Counted from the first letter of the stretch, positions 6,475-13,599 are shown. The stretch is 15,163 bases of DNA from an uncultured Collinsella sp. (GCA_937982065.1 CALJMO010000025.1:1-15163); one strand, 5' to 3'. Program-made: numbers and translations. The notes: generated by a model not told the origin, from the letters alone.

Positions 6475-7413
6475 CTACTTTGCGCTGGTGAGGACGCCGG
6501 TGGTGTCGAAGGCCGGGGTAAAGCTCTCGTCTACCGCGCCGCCCTCTTGCCAGAACATCGTCGTAAATCCCAGGTCATCGGCATGGTCGAGCACCTGCTC
6601 GTACTCCTCGCGCGTCACGGCGCGTGCCAGGTCGCCGCCCTGTTCGCGCATGAGCGCGTTGGGCGTGTACTGGTTCATGACCGAGATCGGCACATCGCCC
6701 ACCGTCTGCCACACCAGGTCCAGCACGCGGCATGAATCGTCTGCATGTCCCGGCAGCACCAGATGGCGCACAATCATGCCGCGCTTCATGAGCCCGTCCT
6801 CGTCCACCAGCTCTCCCCCGCGGCGCTCGATCTCGCGCGCCATCTGAGCCAGGCCCGACACGGCCACACGCGGGTAATCCTTAATATGAGAAAGCGACTG
6901 CGCAAGCCCGGCATCGGCATATTTAAAGTCGGTGAGCCACACATCGACCAGGTCACCCAGCGCCGCCACGGCACTCGCGCGCTCATAACCGCTCGTGTTA
7001 TAGACGATTGGGATGACCAGCCCGCGTGCCCGTGCCGCGGCAATCGCAGCCGGCAGCAGATGCGCGTAGTGCGTCGCCGTCACCAGGTTGATGTTGTTGG
7101 CGCCCTGGTCCTGCAGCTCCAACATAATCTCGACCAGACGCTCGGGCGAAATCTCAAGCCCAAAATTGCCTGTCGAGATCTCTTGGTTCTGGCAATAGGC
7201 GCATTTGAGCGAACAGCCGCTAAAGAAAATCGTACCCGAGCCGGCCTCGCCCGAAATGGGCGGCTCCTCCCACATATGGAGCGCCGCGCGGGCGACCTTA
7301 AGCGTGTCGTCGGCGCCGCACACGCCACGCGCGCCCTCGCTGCGCGCCGCACCGCAACGGCGCGGACACAAATGGCAGGCGGGCGAAAAAAGTTCGGTCA
7401 ACGACGTCGGCAT
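6475..7413 (-). CDS. pflX: PflX-type radical SAM protein (COG1313-like)
   Basis: This is a cytosolic iron-sulfur protein related to pyruvate formate-lyase activating enzymes; its physiological substrate is unknown. The 312-residue product carries the radical SAM motif CSLKCAYC (67-74; Cys67, Cys71 and Cys74 bind the 4Fe-4S cluster). A further N-terminal cysteine set, CHLCPRRC (13-20) plus GVCG (Cys32), is typical of this subgroup. I chose the ATG at 7413, with GGAG 9 nt upstream, over the TTG at 7428, which begins just before that GGAG. No glycyl-radical enzyme gene lies next to it, so the activating-enzyme name should be used with care. It is divergent from the structured RNA at 7563-7734. 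Confidence 0.88.
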   Translation of the reverse strand: MPTSLTELFSPACHLCPRRCGAARSEGARGVCGADDTLKVARAALHMWEEPPISGEAGSGTIFFSGCSLKCAYCQNQEISTGNFGLEISPERLVEIMLELQDQGANNINLVTATHYAHLLPAAIAAARARGLVIPIVYNTSGYERASAVAALGDLVDVWLTDFKYADAGLAQSLSHIKDYPRVAVSGLAQMAREIERRGGELVDEDGLMKRGMIVRHLVLPGHADDSCRVLDLVWQTVGDVPISVMNQYTPNALMREQGGDLARAVTREEYEQVLDHADDLGFTTMFWQEGGAVDESFTPAFDTTGVLTSAK

Positions 7414-7527
7414 AAAACCATGCTCCAAAACAACGATTCAGCAGCTCAAACGTAAAGGGATCAACCCCACAGACGGCTCGAGCCCAAGGCGCCGTAATCG
7501 TCCGACACGATTTTTGTAATGTCAAGA

Positions 7528-7556
7528 CTGGAATCGATAAAGCGCCGCTTTATGAT
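7528..7556 (+). promoter_or_regulatory. Probable promoter of the 6S-like RNA
   Basis: TATGAT at 7551-7556 matches five of six -10 bases. A weak -35, CTGGAA (7528-7533), lies 17 bp upstream. The predicted start, near 7563, falls just before the closing stem of the RNA (7566), which supports the assignment. Confidence 0.5.
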
Positions 7557-7562
7557 GTAGGT

Positions 7563-7734
7563 ATTCCGCCCCCCGCGGAGCAACTGGGTGAACCGTCGCG
7601 TTTATTTAGGGAGCCCACACAGTCGTACCTAGTACAGGTATCCTTCGTTGTTAAGGACGCTGGAACAGTCGATGAGGGCACCCACCTGTTTTAGGTGGGT
7701 TCATTTTCGTAACGTGGGGGGTGGTTTTCTTTTG
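7563..7734 (+). ncRNA. ssrS: Structured RNA, candidate 6S RNA
   Basis: The segment of about 170 nt contains no convincing reading frame but has a 6S-like architecture. CCGCCCCCCGCG (7566-7577) pairs over 12 bp, with two G:U pairs, with CGTGGGGGGTGG (7713-7724), which is followed by TTTTCTTTT. Inside are a large asymmetric bubble, an arm closed by GCCC (7613-7616) with GGGC (7676-7679), small hairpins TACCT/AGGTA (7626-7640) and TCCTT/AAGGA (7641-7657), and a strong 3'-side hairpin ACCCACCT/AGGTGGGT (7680-7700). Size, closing stem, bubble and 3' hairpin fit Gram-positive 6S RNA, which binds the sigma-70 form of RNA polymerase. The segment TTAAGGACGCTGGAACAG also seems familiar from Firmicute 6S, but that is memory only. 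Another structured RNA remains possible. Confidence 0.6.
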
Positions 7735-7938
7735 TCGAAAATCGCCATTACAGTCCATATGGATCCCCGCCGGCATCCCGACAAGCCATCGACAGCATCC
7801 TAATATCTGGTAAGCGCGTGATTATCGCTGCGTGCAACTACATGCACCCCCCTTGGTCGAGTATTATGGTTCGGCTATGCCCTTTGCGCATGGCGTTCTT
7901 CTGACCTTTTCCTTCGACGCTTGGCGGTTTTTAGATTC
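7735..7938 (+). other. Leader region upstream of the WecA-like gene
   Basis: This stretch of about 200 nt separates the 6S-like RNA from the glycosyltransferase gene. A short overlapping frame beginning at 7832 lacks family resemblance and is out of frame with the gene. The only promoter-like strings are weak: TATTAT at 7862-7867 without a fitting -35, and TTGGTC/TATGCC around 7853-7881. I see no riboswitch signature or terminator. Confidence 0.35.
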
Positions 7939-9138
7939 ATGGCTTCATCCCCGAGCTACATACCGTACCTATGCGTGGCAGCGGCGGCTTTTATCACGAC
8001 CTTCCTCGCGGTGCCCCTGGTCAAGCGCTTGGCAATTAAGCTCGATGCCGTCGACTATCCTTCTAAGCGCCGCATCAACACCAAGCCCATCCCGCGTTTG
8101 GGCGGAACGGCGGTGTTTTTGGGCCTGGTCGTTGCCTGCATTGTGCAAATACTAGGCACCTGGCACCTAGGCTGGCCACCCGTCCTGGTGCCGCACCCGC
8201 GCCTTCACATTAGCTATCCCATGCTGGCGCTCTCCTTTACCGTCATCTTTGCGACCGGCGCTATCGACGACGTCTTCCAGCTCACGCCCAAGCAAAAGCT
8301 GGCCGGACAGGTCCTCGCCGCGCTTATCGCCTGCATGGGCGGCCTAAAAATCGGCGTCATCGTCAACCCGTTTGCTCCCGGCGAGATCATGCTCGGATGG
8401 CTCGCCTACCCCATCACCGTAATCTATCTGGTGGCATTCACCAACATCATTAACCTCATCGACGGCCTCGACGGCTTGGCCACGGGCATCTGCGGCATCG
8501 CCTCGTTCACCATGTTTTCGATGGCCGTTCTCTCGGGCCGCATCGACGCCGCCGCGCTCTCCATTGCGCTCTTTGGCGCCTGTCTGGCCTTTTTGCGCTA
8601 CAACTTCAACCCCGCAAGCATCTTCTTGGGCGACTCGGGGTCGCTGCTTCTGGGCTTTGCGCTGGGCTCCATCTCGCTGCTCAACGTGAGCCGCACCGCC
8701 GCACTCACCTCGCTTATCATCCCGCTCATCGTTGCCGGCGTGCCTATCATCGACACGTTTAGCGCCATCGTGCGCCGCAAGCGCGCCCACATTAGCATTG
8801 GGCAGGCCGACAAGGGCCACATCCACCACCGCCTGATCCAAGAAGGCTACAACCAAAAACAGGCTGTGCTGCTCATCTATGCCTGGTGCATTATGCTTTC
8901 GGCCGGCGCCGCCGCCATCAATCAGGTCGAGGTGCCCATGCGCGTGCTCATCTTTACCGTGCTCACCATTGGCTCGGCGGCCTTTGCCAAGCATCTACAT
9001 CTGTTTGAGCCCGTGCTGCGCCACCATTACAACAAGCGCACGCACGAGGACGAGCTGGTCACCCCCGACGACCCCGTTTTTAAGCAGGAGGAGCAGGCAG
9101 CCGAGGAGCGCAAAGAAGAGCGCCACCACAAGCTCTAG
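7939..9138 (+). CDS. Undecaprenyl-phosphate sugar-1-phosphate transferase (WecA/TagO/MraY superfamily)
   Basis: This is a polytopic membrane enzyme that would transfer a sugar-1-phosphate, probably GlcNAc-1-P, from a UDP-sugar to undecaprenyl phosphate, starting a wall teichoic acid, capsule or similar glycan. From the ATG at 7939 it has 399 residues and about ten hydrophobic segments. Family motifs are all present: PIPRLGG (50-56), the metal/substrate motif AIDD (108-111), NIINLIDGLDGLATG (169-183), NFNPASIFLGDSGS (222-235) and HIHHRL (294-299). The HIHHRL motif fits WecA/TagO better than MraY. The charged C-terminal tail (about 363-399) is probably cytoplasmic. A TTG at 7921 is in frame, but ATG 7939 has a weak GGCGG 11 nt upstream. 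No terminator is obvious before trpS. Confidence 0.92.
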   Translation: MASSPSYIPYLCVAAAAFITTFLAVPLVKRLAIKLDAVDYPSKRRINTKPIPRLGGTAVFLGLVVACIVQILGTWHLGWPPVLVPHPRLHISYPMLALSFTVIFATGAIDDVFQLTPKQKLAGQVLAALIACMGGLKIGVIVNPFAPGEIMLGWLAYPITVIYLVAFTNIINLIDGLDGLATGICGIASFTMFSMAVLSGRIDAAALSIALFGACLAFLRYNFNPASIFLGDSGSLLLGFALGSISLLNVSRTAALTSLIIPLIVAGVPIIDTFSAIVRRKRAHISIGQADKGHIHHRLIQEGYNQKQAVLLIYAWCIMLSAGAAAINQVEVPMRVLIFTVLTIGSAAFAKHLHLFEPVLRHHYNKRTHEDELVTPDDPVFKQEEQAAEERKEERHHKL

Positions 9139-9297
9139 GGCAAGCTGCCGAGGATGTGCCAAGGCACCGTTGGTCAAGCGCGGCCGCGCCGCACCCGTCG
9201 CACAAGCCGCCCCTCTCCTGCCCCTCACCCACTCACGCTCACCCCTCTCAATAAACACGCTATCATCAAGACCTACGAACGAACGTTAGGAGCAATC

Positions 9298-10347
9298 ATG
9301 CCAAACGAGAACAGCTACGAAGTCGCGCTGCAAAAGAGCAACGCCATTCGCGAGGGCCTGACCAAAACGCCCGAGAAGTTCACCATGCTCACCGGCGACC
9401 GCCCCACCGGCCGTCTGCACCTGGGCCACTACTTCGGTACCCTCAAGGGCCGCGTTGAGCTGCAGAACATGGGCGCCAAGACCAATGTGCTCATCGCCGA
9501 CTACCAGGTCATCACCGACCGCGACACGACTGAGCACATCCAGGACAACGTGTACAACATGGTCATGGACTACCTTGCCTGCGGTATCGACCCCGACAAG
9601 ACTATGATCTACGCGCACTCCGCCGTGCCCGCCGCAAACCAGCTCATGCTGCCGTTCCTGTCGCTGGTGTCCGAGGCCGAGCTGGCGCGCAACCCCACGG
9701 TCAAGGCCGAGATGGAGGCCTCGGGCCACGAGCTCACCGGCCTTCTGCTCACCTACCCGGTGCACCAGGCCTGCGACATTCTGTTCTGCAAGGGCAACGT
9801 CGTGCCCGTCGGTCGCGACCAGCTGCCGCACATCGAGCTCACCCGCACCATCGCACGCCGCTTTAACAACCGCTACGGCAAGGTATTTCCTGAGGTCGAA
9901 GCACTGCTGTCCGAGACCCCGCTGCTTCCCGGCCTTGACGGTCGCAAGATGAGCAAGAGCTACGGCAACGCCATCAATATTTCGATGACCGCCGAGGAGA
10001 CGGCCAAGCGCATCAAGAAGAGCCAAACCGACTCCGAGCGCATGATCACGTTCGATCCCGAGAACCGCCCCGGCGTGTCCGGCCTGCTTTCGACGGCTGC
10101 CATCTGCACCGGCCGCTCCGAGGTCGAGATTGCCGAGGAGATTGGCATGGGCGGCTCCGGCCAGCTCAAGAAGTACGTGACCGAGGCCGTCAACGAGTAC
10201 TTCGCGCCGATCCGCGAGCGTCGCCAGCGCTACGAGAACGATCTGGACTATGTGAAGGACGTCCTGCACGAGGGCAATCGTCGCGCCAACGAGATTGCCG
10301 AGCAGACCCTGGCAGAGGTTCAGGACGCCATGGGCATGGTGTACTAG
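9298..10347 (+). CDS. trpS: Tryptophanyl-tRNA synthetase
   Basis: This class I aminoacyl-tRNA synthetase charges tRNA-Trp in the cytosol. The 349-residue protein shows the ATP-binding HIGH-type motif in GRLHLGHYFGTL (HLGH at 41-44), PVGRDQLPHIELTR (170-183) and the KMSKS loop exactly (217-221). The start at 9298 has TTAGGAG about 6 nt upstream; the frame extends to 9154 but those codons are low-complexity and lack resemblance. TATCAT at 9261-9266 is a good -10 candidate without a clear -35. The 159-nt gap after the WecA-like gene holds no recognisable T-box. An intrinsic terminator follows at 10384, so trpS is probably transcribed alone or as the last gene. Confidence 0.96.
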   Translation: MPNENSYEVALQKSNAIREGLTKTPEKFTMLTGDRPTGRLHLGHYFGTLKGRVELQNMGAKTNVLIADYQVITDRDTTEHIQDNVYNMVMDYLACGIDPDKTMIYAHSAVPAANQLMLPFLSLVSEAELARNPTVKAEMEASGHELTGLLLTYPVHQACDILFCKGNVVPVGRDQLPHIELTRTIARRFNNRYGKVFPEVEALLSETPLLPGLDGRKMSKSYGNAINISMTAEETAKRIKKSQTDSERMITFDPENRPGVSGLLSTAAICTGRSEVEIAEEIGMGGSGQLKKYVTEAVNEYFAPIRERRQRYENDLDYVKDVLHEGNRRANEIAEQTLAEVQDAMGMVY

Positions 10348-10383
10348 ACCGATCTGCTGGCTTGAGCTTTCGATTGCTTTAGG

Positions 10384-10410
10384 GCGGGCGTTACGGCGTC
10401 CGCTTTTTTT
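10384..10410 (+). terminator. Intrinsic terminator of trpS
   Basis: GCGGGCG (10384-10390) and CGTCCGC (10397-10403) form a 7-bp stem with one G:U pair around TTACGG, followed by seven T (10404-10410). A second hairpin without a T run, GGAGCCG/CGGCTCC (10411-10432), follows directly. Confidence 0.88.
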
Positions 10411-10457
10411 GGAGCCGGACCGCTTCGGCTCCGTCCATCGCACTCCCCCGACAAACA

Positions 10458-10499
10458 GGAACAGGCCCGCCGGCAGTTAGTTGCCAGCGGGCCTGTTCC
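10458..10499. repeat. Long GC-rich hairpin with GCCTGTTCC arm
   Basis: GGAACAGGCCCGC (10458-10470) pairs perfectly with GCGGGCCTGTTCC (10487-10499). After one C/A mismatch, GGCA/TGCC adds four pairs around GTTAGT. No T run follows on the plus strand; the minus strand continues TGTTTGT, a weak tail. It could back up termination of trpS or act against antisense reading. The string GCCTGTTCC resembles the GCCTGTCCC core of the other repeats, a possible distant relative. Confidence 0.7.
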
Positions 10500-10683
10500 C
10501 GAAGTACACCGTTGAATCGCACAGAGGGGAGGAATGCGAATCAAACTCAACAGGGCAGGCTTTTTCATCGCCTATTGCCTGCTCCGTTGCTGAAACCAAT
10601 ATAGTTCACCATGGTTTACTTTCTAGCGTCAATGTGCGCCGCCATACCTTCTCCATAAGTTAGCTCCGGTAAACCTGCAACGG
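10500..10683. other. Non-coding stretch with no assignable feature
   Basis: With its flanks this belongs to the gap of nearly 400 nt between trpS and the alkyltransferase gene. Short open frames here have no family-like content. GGGAGGA before an ATG at 10534 is too close to serve it and leads to only 19 codons. TATAGT at 10602-10607 resembles a -10 but has no good -35 and no gene follows. The composition is more AT-rich than the neighbouring genes, which would fit decayed sequence. Confidence 0.4.
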
Positions 10684-10724
10684 AAAACCACCACAAAGGG
10701 GACAGGCACCTTTGTGGTGGTTTT
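10684..10724. repeat. Palindromic repeat copy 1, likely terminator of the alkyltransferase gene
   Basis: Perfect 16-bp arms AAAACCACCACAAAGG (10684-10699) and CCTTTGTGGTGGTTTT (10709-10724) enclose the 9-nt loop GGACAGGCA. It lies 16 nt beyond the stop of the minus-strand alkyltransferase gene. Read on that strand it ends in TTTT, so it can act as an intrinsic terminator. Its loop has the same orientation as in copy 3. Confidence 0.9.
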
Positions 10725-10740
10725 GACCACGGCGGAGCCG

Positions 10741-11061
10741 CTAGAGTCCGGCAGGCCAGCGACAAGCGACCAAGTCGACGTGCATGTCATCCTTAAACGC
10801 CACACCCTCCCCTAACAAAAGCTCACGTTGAGCATCGGGACCGCCAAAAGCAAAACCCTCGCATATGTGCCCGTCGGCAAACACCACGCGGTGACAGGGA
10901 ATCTCGCCGGGACGCGGATTACTATGCAGGGCATACCCCACGTACCGCGCACTTCGTGGACGACCGGCAAGCAGCGCCACCTGACCATACGTGGCGACCA
11001 TCCCCTCGGGGATCTGCTCGACCACCTCGTACACCCGTTCAAAAAAGCCCTCAGACGCCAT
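10741..11061 (-). CDS. Short MGMT-family DNA alkyltransferase (Ogt C-terminal domain only)
   Basis: The 106-residue protein matches the DNA-binding and active-site domain of O6-alkylguanine alkyltransferases, without the N-terminal domain of full-length Ogt. It has the helix-turn-helix region MVATYGQVALLAGRPRSARY (21-40) and IPCHRVV (54-60) with the acceptor cysteine kept at 56. Alkyltransferase-like proteins usually carry Trp there, so this one could be catalytically active. I chose the ATG at 11061 because AAGGGAG precedes it at good spacing. A start 13 codons upstream would lie inside repeat copy 2. It probably repairs or flags alkylated guanines. The gene is flanked on both sides by the same palindromic repeat. 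Confidence 0.85.
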   Translation of the reverse strand: MASEGFFERVYEVVEQIPEGMVATYGQVALLAGRPRSARYVGYALHSNPRPGEIPCHRVVFADGHICEGFAFGGPDAQRELLLGEGVAFKDDMHVDLVACRWPAGL

Positions 11062-11087
11062 TGCTCGCTCCCTTCCACCCGGAAAAG

Positions 11088-11132
11088 CATAAACCACCAC
11101 AAAGGTGCCTGTCCCCTTTGTGGTGGTTTATG
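11088..11132. repeat. Palindromic repeat copy 2, likely terminator of degV
   Basis: Perfect 18-bp arms CATAAACCACCACAAAGG (11088-11105) and CCTTTGTGGTGGTTTATG (11115-11132) enclose TGCCTGTCC. Relative to copies 1 and 3 the element is inverted. It lies 9 nt past the degV stop, and on the minus strand ends TTTATGCTTTT, giving a weak T tail. Confidence 0.9.
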
Positions 11133-11141
11133 GCAGATCGG

Positions 11142-11996
11142 TTAGTTGGCGGGCTGGAAGAAGGCTACGGCGACGGCGCCGGGGCCTACGTGGGTGCCGA
11201 TGGTGGCGCCGATGGTGTGAACGGGCAACTCGCCTTCGGTGTGGCCAGCCCAAAGTGCCGCGCTGTCCTCGATATACTTCTTGAGCACCGCATCCGAAAG
11301 GCCCGTATAGCCGAGCGCCAGCGGCATGGAAAAGTCGATGCCGCCCGCTTTTTCGACCTTCTGATTGAGCAGATTGCGGCCGTTCTTGGAACCGCGCGCC
11401 TTACCCAGCTGCACGATCAGACCGTCCTCGACAGCCACCACGGGCTTTACGTTGAGCAGCGTGCCCACGGCGCCGGCCGCAGCAGACAGACGACCGCCGC
11501 GCACCAGGTACTCCAGCGTCTCGAGCAGGCCGATAACCACCACACGGTCGCGCACGGCCTCGACAGCCGCCGCGATCTGGGCCGCGCCCTGGCCCTCGTC
11601 CACTAGGCGCAGGGCATACTCGACCAGCACGCGCTCACCCAGGGTAACGTTATTGCTATCAACCACATACACGTCGCCGCCCGGCGCCTCGGCAAGTGCG
11701 GTACGGGCGCTCTGATTGGTCCCCGAAAGTTTGGCACCCACAGTAATAATCACCGCCTCGTCGCCGGCCTCACGTGCTTCGGCAATCGCCTGCGAAAAGG
11801 CGTACGGGTTGACCTGACCGGTCTTGGGCAGCTCGTCGCGCTCCACGAGTATCTCGTAAAAGCGCTGGTGATCGATGTCGACGCCATCCATATACACATC
11901 GGTGCCAAAGGTAACGGACAGCGGCAAGACGGACAGCGCCGGGTGCTCCGCCGGCGACATATCGCTGGCGGAATCGGTAATAATGCGGACGGACAT
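11142..11996 (-). CDS. DegV family fatty-acid-binding protein
   Basis: DegV (FakB-like) proteins bind fatty acids; in Firmicutes they present them to the FakA kinase for incorporation into phospholipid. The 284-residue protein has the usual length and motifs: IITDSASDM at the N-terminus, GAKLSGTNQSA (87-97), LETLEYLVRGGRLS (158-171) and IGTHVGPGAVAVAFF (266-280). The start at 11996 (MSVRII) has AAAGGA 7 nt upstream. A perfect 10-bp palindrome CTTGCGCAAG (12009-12018) sits just upstream of that site and might affect translation. The frame is open to 12044 without family-like residues. It lies 119 nt downstream of the marR gene on the same strand. No FakA-like kinase is in the window, so the lipid role is inferred from the family. 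Confidence 0.93.
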   Translation of the reverse strand: MSVRIITDSASDMSPAEHPALSVLPLSVTFGTDVYMDGVDIDHQRFYEILVERDELPKTGQVNPYAFSQAIAEAREAGDEAVIITVGAKLSGTNQSARTALAEAPGGDVYVVDSNNVTLGERVLVEYALRLVDEGQGAAQIAAAVEAVRDRVVVIGLLETLEYLVRGGRLSAAAGAVGTLLNVKPVVAVEDGLIVQLGKARGSKNGRNLLNQKVEKAGGIDFSMPLALGYTGLSDAVLKKYIEDSAALWAGHTEGELPVHTIGATIGTHVGPGAVAVAFFQPAN

Positions 11997-12115
11997 AGCG
12001 AATCCTTTCTTGCGCAAGTCTCGCGCAGGGAATTTTGACAGCAATGTCCCGGCACGGCGTACGCGCTCAAACGGGACGATACAGTTCTTGGCTGAAAGCT
12101 AGCGCCAGCGCGGCT

Positions 12116-12565
12116 CTAGATCTCGCGCAGGGTGTTGAGAATCGTGCGCAGCGACGCATACATCTGCTCGCGCTGCTCCACACCCATAGCCTTACCGGTG
12201 GTATCGAGCACCTCGCGAATGATGCGGTCCGCCTCGCTCATGCTCTCGCCGCCCAGAGCGGTCAGGCGCACCGGAGCACGATACTTAACGGCGGCATCGC
12301 CCGAATCATCGACCTCGACGTAGCCACCCTCCTCCAGATGCGCCAGCGTACGCGAGACGGCGGCGCGGGTCACGCCTGCCATGCGAGCCAGGTCGGCGCC
12401 AGTCAGGCCGTCCTTGCTGCGCTCAAGATAGTACAGGCACATAACGTCGGAGCCCTTGAGGCCCAGCCTTGCGCCCTCGGATGTCTTAATGCGCTGGATC
12501 TCCTTGTAGAGCCCGCTGATCAGTCCGACAAAGTCCTCAAAACGTGTCTCGTCGTTCTGCTGCAT
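12116..12565 (-). CDS. MarR family transcriptional regulator
   Basis: The 149-residue protein has the expected size for a dimeric winged-helix repressor. The recognition region LTGADLARMAGVTRAAVSRTLAHLEEGGYV spans residues 54-83 (HTH) and is followed by a wing to about 103. Flanking helices would form the dimer interface. The ATG at 12565 (MQQNDETRF) has AAAGGCGG upstream with somewhat long spacing. The frame extends to 12631 through sequence that holds a candidate operator, so the shorter start is preferred. The adjacent degV gene on the same strand is a plausible target, recalling FabT, the MarR-type lipid regulator of streptococci, but the ligand cannot be read from sequence. Confidence 0.9.
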   Translation of the reverse strand: MQQNDETRFEDFVGLISGLYKEIQRIKTSEGARLGLKGSDVMCLYYLERSKDGLTGADLARMAGVTRAAVSRTLAHLEEGGYVEVDDSGDAAVKYRAPVRLTALGGESMSEADRIIREVLDTTGKAMGVEQREQMYASLRTILNTLREI

Positions 12566-12592
12566 GGGAGACGACCGCCTTTCGCTTGCATA

Positions 12593-12610
12593 ATGCTTAC
12601 GGGTAAACAT
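12593..12610. promoter_or_regulatory. Candidate MarR operator palindrome
   Basis: ATGCTTACGGGTAAACAT (plus strand) is an 18-bp inverted repeat with seven of eight symmetric positions matching. Its edge lies 27 nt upstream of the marR start and next to a weak -10-like CATTAT on the minus strand. Length and placement suit autoregulation by a MarR dimer; binding is inferred. Confidence 0.4.
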
Positions 12611-12670
12611 CTTAGTCGCATAAGCCGACACCCGTACCCAAATATCCCATTTGTTAACACATCAACATAA

Positions 12671-12709
12671 AAACCACCACAAAGGGGACAGGCACCTTTG
12701 TGGTGGTTT
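12671..12709. repeat. Palindromic repeat copy 3, likely terminator of the B3/4 gene
   Basis: Perfect 15-bp arms AAACCACCACAAAGG (12671-12685) and CCTTTGTGGTGGTTT (12695-12709) enclose GGACAGGCA. It lies 26 nt beyond the stop of the minus-strand B3/4 gene. On that strand the element ends in TTTTT, the longest T run of the four copies. Confidence 0.9.
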
Positions 12710-12735
12710 GGGGCATCAATAGGTTCTAGGCGTCG

Positions 12736-13455
12736 CTACAGCTCCACGCAGGGATTGTCGCGGGTCACAAGCGTCTTAACGACAACCGTCGCTCCCAGAT
12801 AGCGCTCGAGCAGCTCGGCTAAGCGATCGATCGCGGCCTGGCAATCCCCCATCCGCTCGGGCTCCACGCACTCAATCGCCAGGAACGCATCGGCCGAATC
12901 ATCGGACAGCGCCGTGCGAACGCCGTCGCGCCAGTTCCAGCAGCGGCACACAGCGCCCGCATCGTCGATGTAGGCGAGCTCGCCGGGCAGCGTCGGATCG
13001 TCCGCCTCCTCGCCAAGCGGCAAGAACGCATCGCCACCGTCGGTCACCTTCAAGCGAAGGTCTCCCTCGATCGCATGCAGATCCTCGCCTCCCACGGGCA
13101 GCGCGTAGGTCAGCGACACCGTGTTGTAAATATCCACCGCGGGCGTAATGTGGCCCACCGGTTTGCCCTTGAGCACGCGCTTGAGCAGGTTCTCGATCGA
13201 ACAGCGGGCGCCCTTTTTGGTCTTGAACAGCCGATAAGCCTCGCGCCATGCCTTGACCGGTGCGTTCTCGCTGATAGTATCGCTGGTCAGATGACGCTCC
13301 GCGTCGATATTGGCGCGGTCGAGCAACGCCGCGATCGCATCCACGTCCTCTTGAGGAATCTGAGCCGCGGGCTTCATGCCCTTTACGACCACAACACCGA
13401 CAGCCGCCTGCGGAAATAGTTCCCAAAACGAATCCTCGGCAACGAAGCTCTTCAT
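12736..13455 (-). CDS. Solo B3/4-domain protein (PheRS beta-subunit-like)
   Basis: The 239-residue protein matches the stand-alone B3/4 domain otherwise found in the phenylalanyl-tRNA synthetase beta subunit, where it contributes to editing of misacylated tRNA. Recognisable segments are PVKAWREAYRLF (66-77), CSIENLLKR (85-93), DIYNTVSLTYALPVGGEDL (108-126) and CRCWNWRD (170-177). No catalytic synthetase core is present. Stand-alone members are largely uncharacterised; trans-editing or binding of tRNA or amino acids is a guess. The ATG at 13455 has GGGAG about 6 nt upstream; the ATG at 13470 would place that site inside the coding sequence. The leader upstream contains a promoter and an apparent intrinsic terminator, suggesting attenuation. 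Confidence 0.87.
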   Translation of the reverse strand: MKSFVAEDSFWELFPQAAVGVVVVKGMKPAAQIPQEDVDAIAALLDRANIDAERHLTSDTISENAPVKAWREAYRLFKTKKGARCSIENLLKRVLKGKPVGHITPAVDIYNTVSLTYALPVGGEDLHAIEGDLRLKVTDGGDAFLPLGEEADDPTLPGELAYIDDAGAVCRCWNWRDGVRTALSDDSADAFLAIECVEPERMGDCQAAIDRLAELLERYLGATVVVKTLVTRDNPCVEL

Positions 13456-13499
13456 GTGCTCTCCCTTCATAGCATGCGCCCGAGCCCGGGTGCCTAAAC

Positions 13500-13558
13500 A
13501 AAAAGCGCCCTTACGACGGCCACCTTCAAAGTCCTACGGTGCCGCCACAAGAGCGCTT
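13500..13558 (-). terminator. Leader terminator or attenuator upstream of the B3/4 gene
   Basis: On the minus strand AAGCGCTC (13558-13551) pairs with GGGCGCTT (13510-13503), 8 bp with one wobble, followed by TTTTTG. Inside, beyond a TTG/TAA internal loop, TGGCGGC pairs with GCCGTCG, then ACC with GGT. This gives one long compound hairpin of about 56 nt. It ends about 45 nt before the B3/4 start and some 40 nt after the predicted transcription start, so it would stop transcription unless relieved. Alternatively it ends a small RNA of about 90 nt. Confidence 0.65.
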
Positions 13559-13599
13559 ACGCTGCCCCTATCCGGAGAAAGGAGCGATATGTCAGGCGT

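Noticed and set aside
7832..8155. A 107-codon plus-strand frame overlapping the WecA-like gene
   Set aside because: It is out of frame with the family-matching protein and becomes Arg/Ser/Pro-rich, typical of a shadow frame.
9156..9167. GTGCCAAGGCAC hairpin as terminator of the WecA-like gene
   Set aside because: The stem has only five pairs with a 2-nt loop and no T run follows.
9286..10443. A 385-codon minus-strand frame opposite trpS
   Set aside because: It is an antisense shadow of trpS, rich in Ala/Gly/His/Val repeats, and it crosses the trpS terminator.
10530..10590. Small plus-strand gene after GGGAGGA at 10527
   Set aside because: The ribosome binding site abuts the ATG and the frame ends after 19 codons without support.
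13500..13592. T-box riboswitch or small SRP RNA upstream of the B3/4 gene
   Set aside because: GGTGGC is present but the rest of the T-box consensus and a Stem I are missing, and the GGAAG-type SRP loop is absent.
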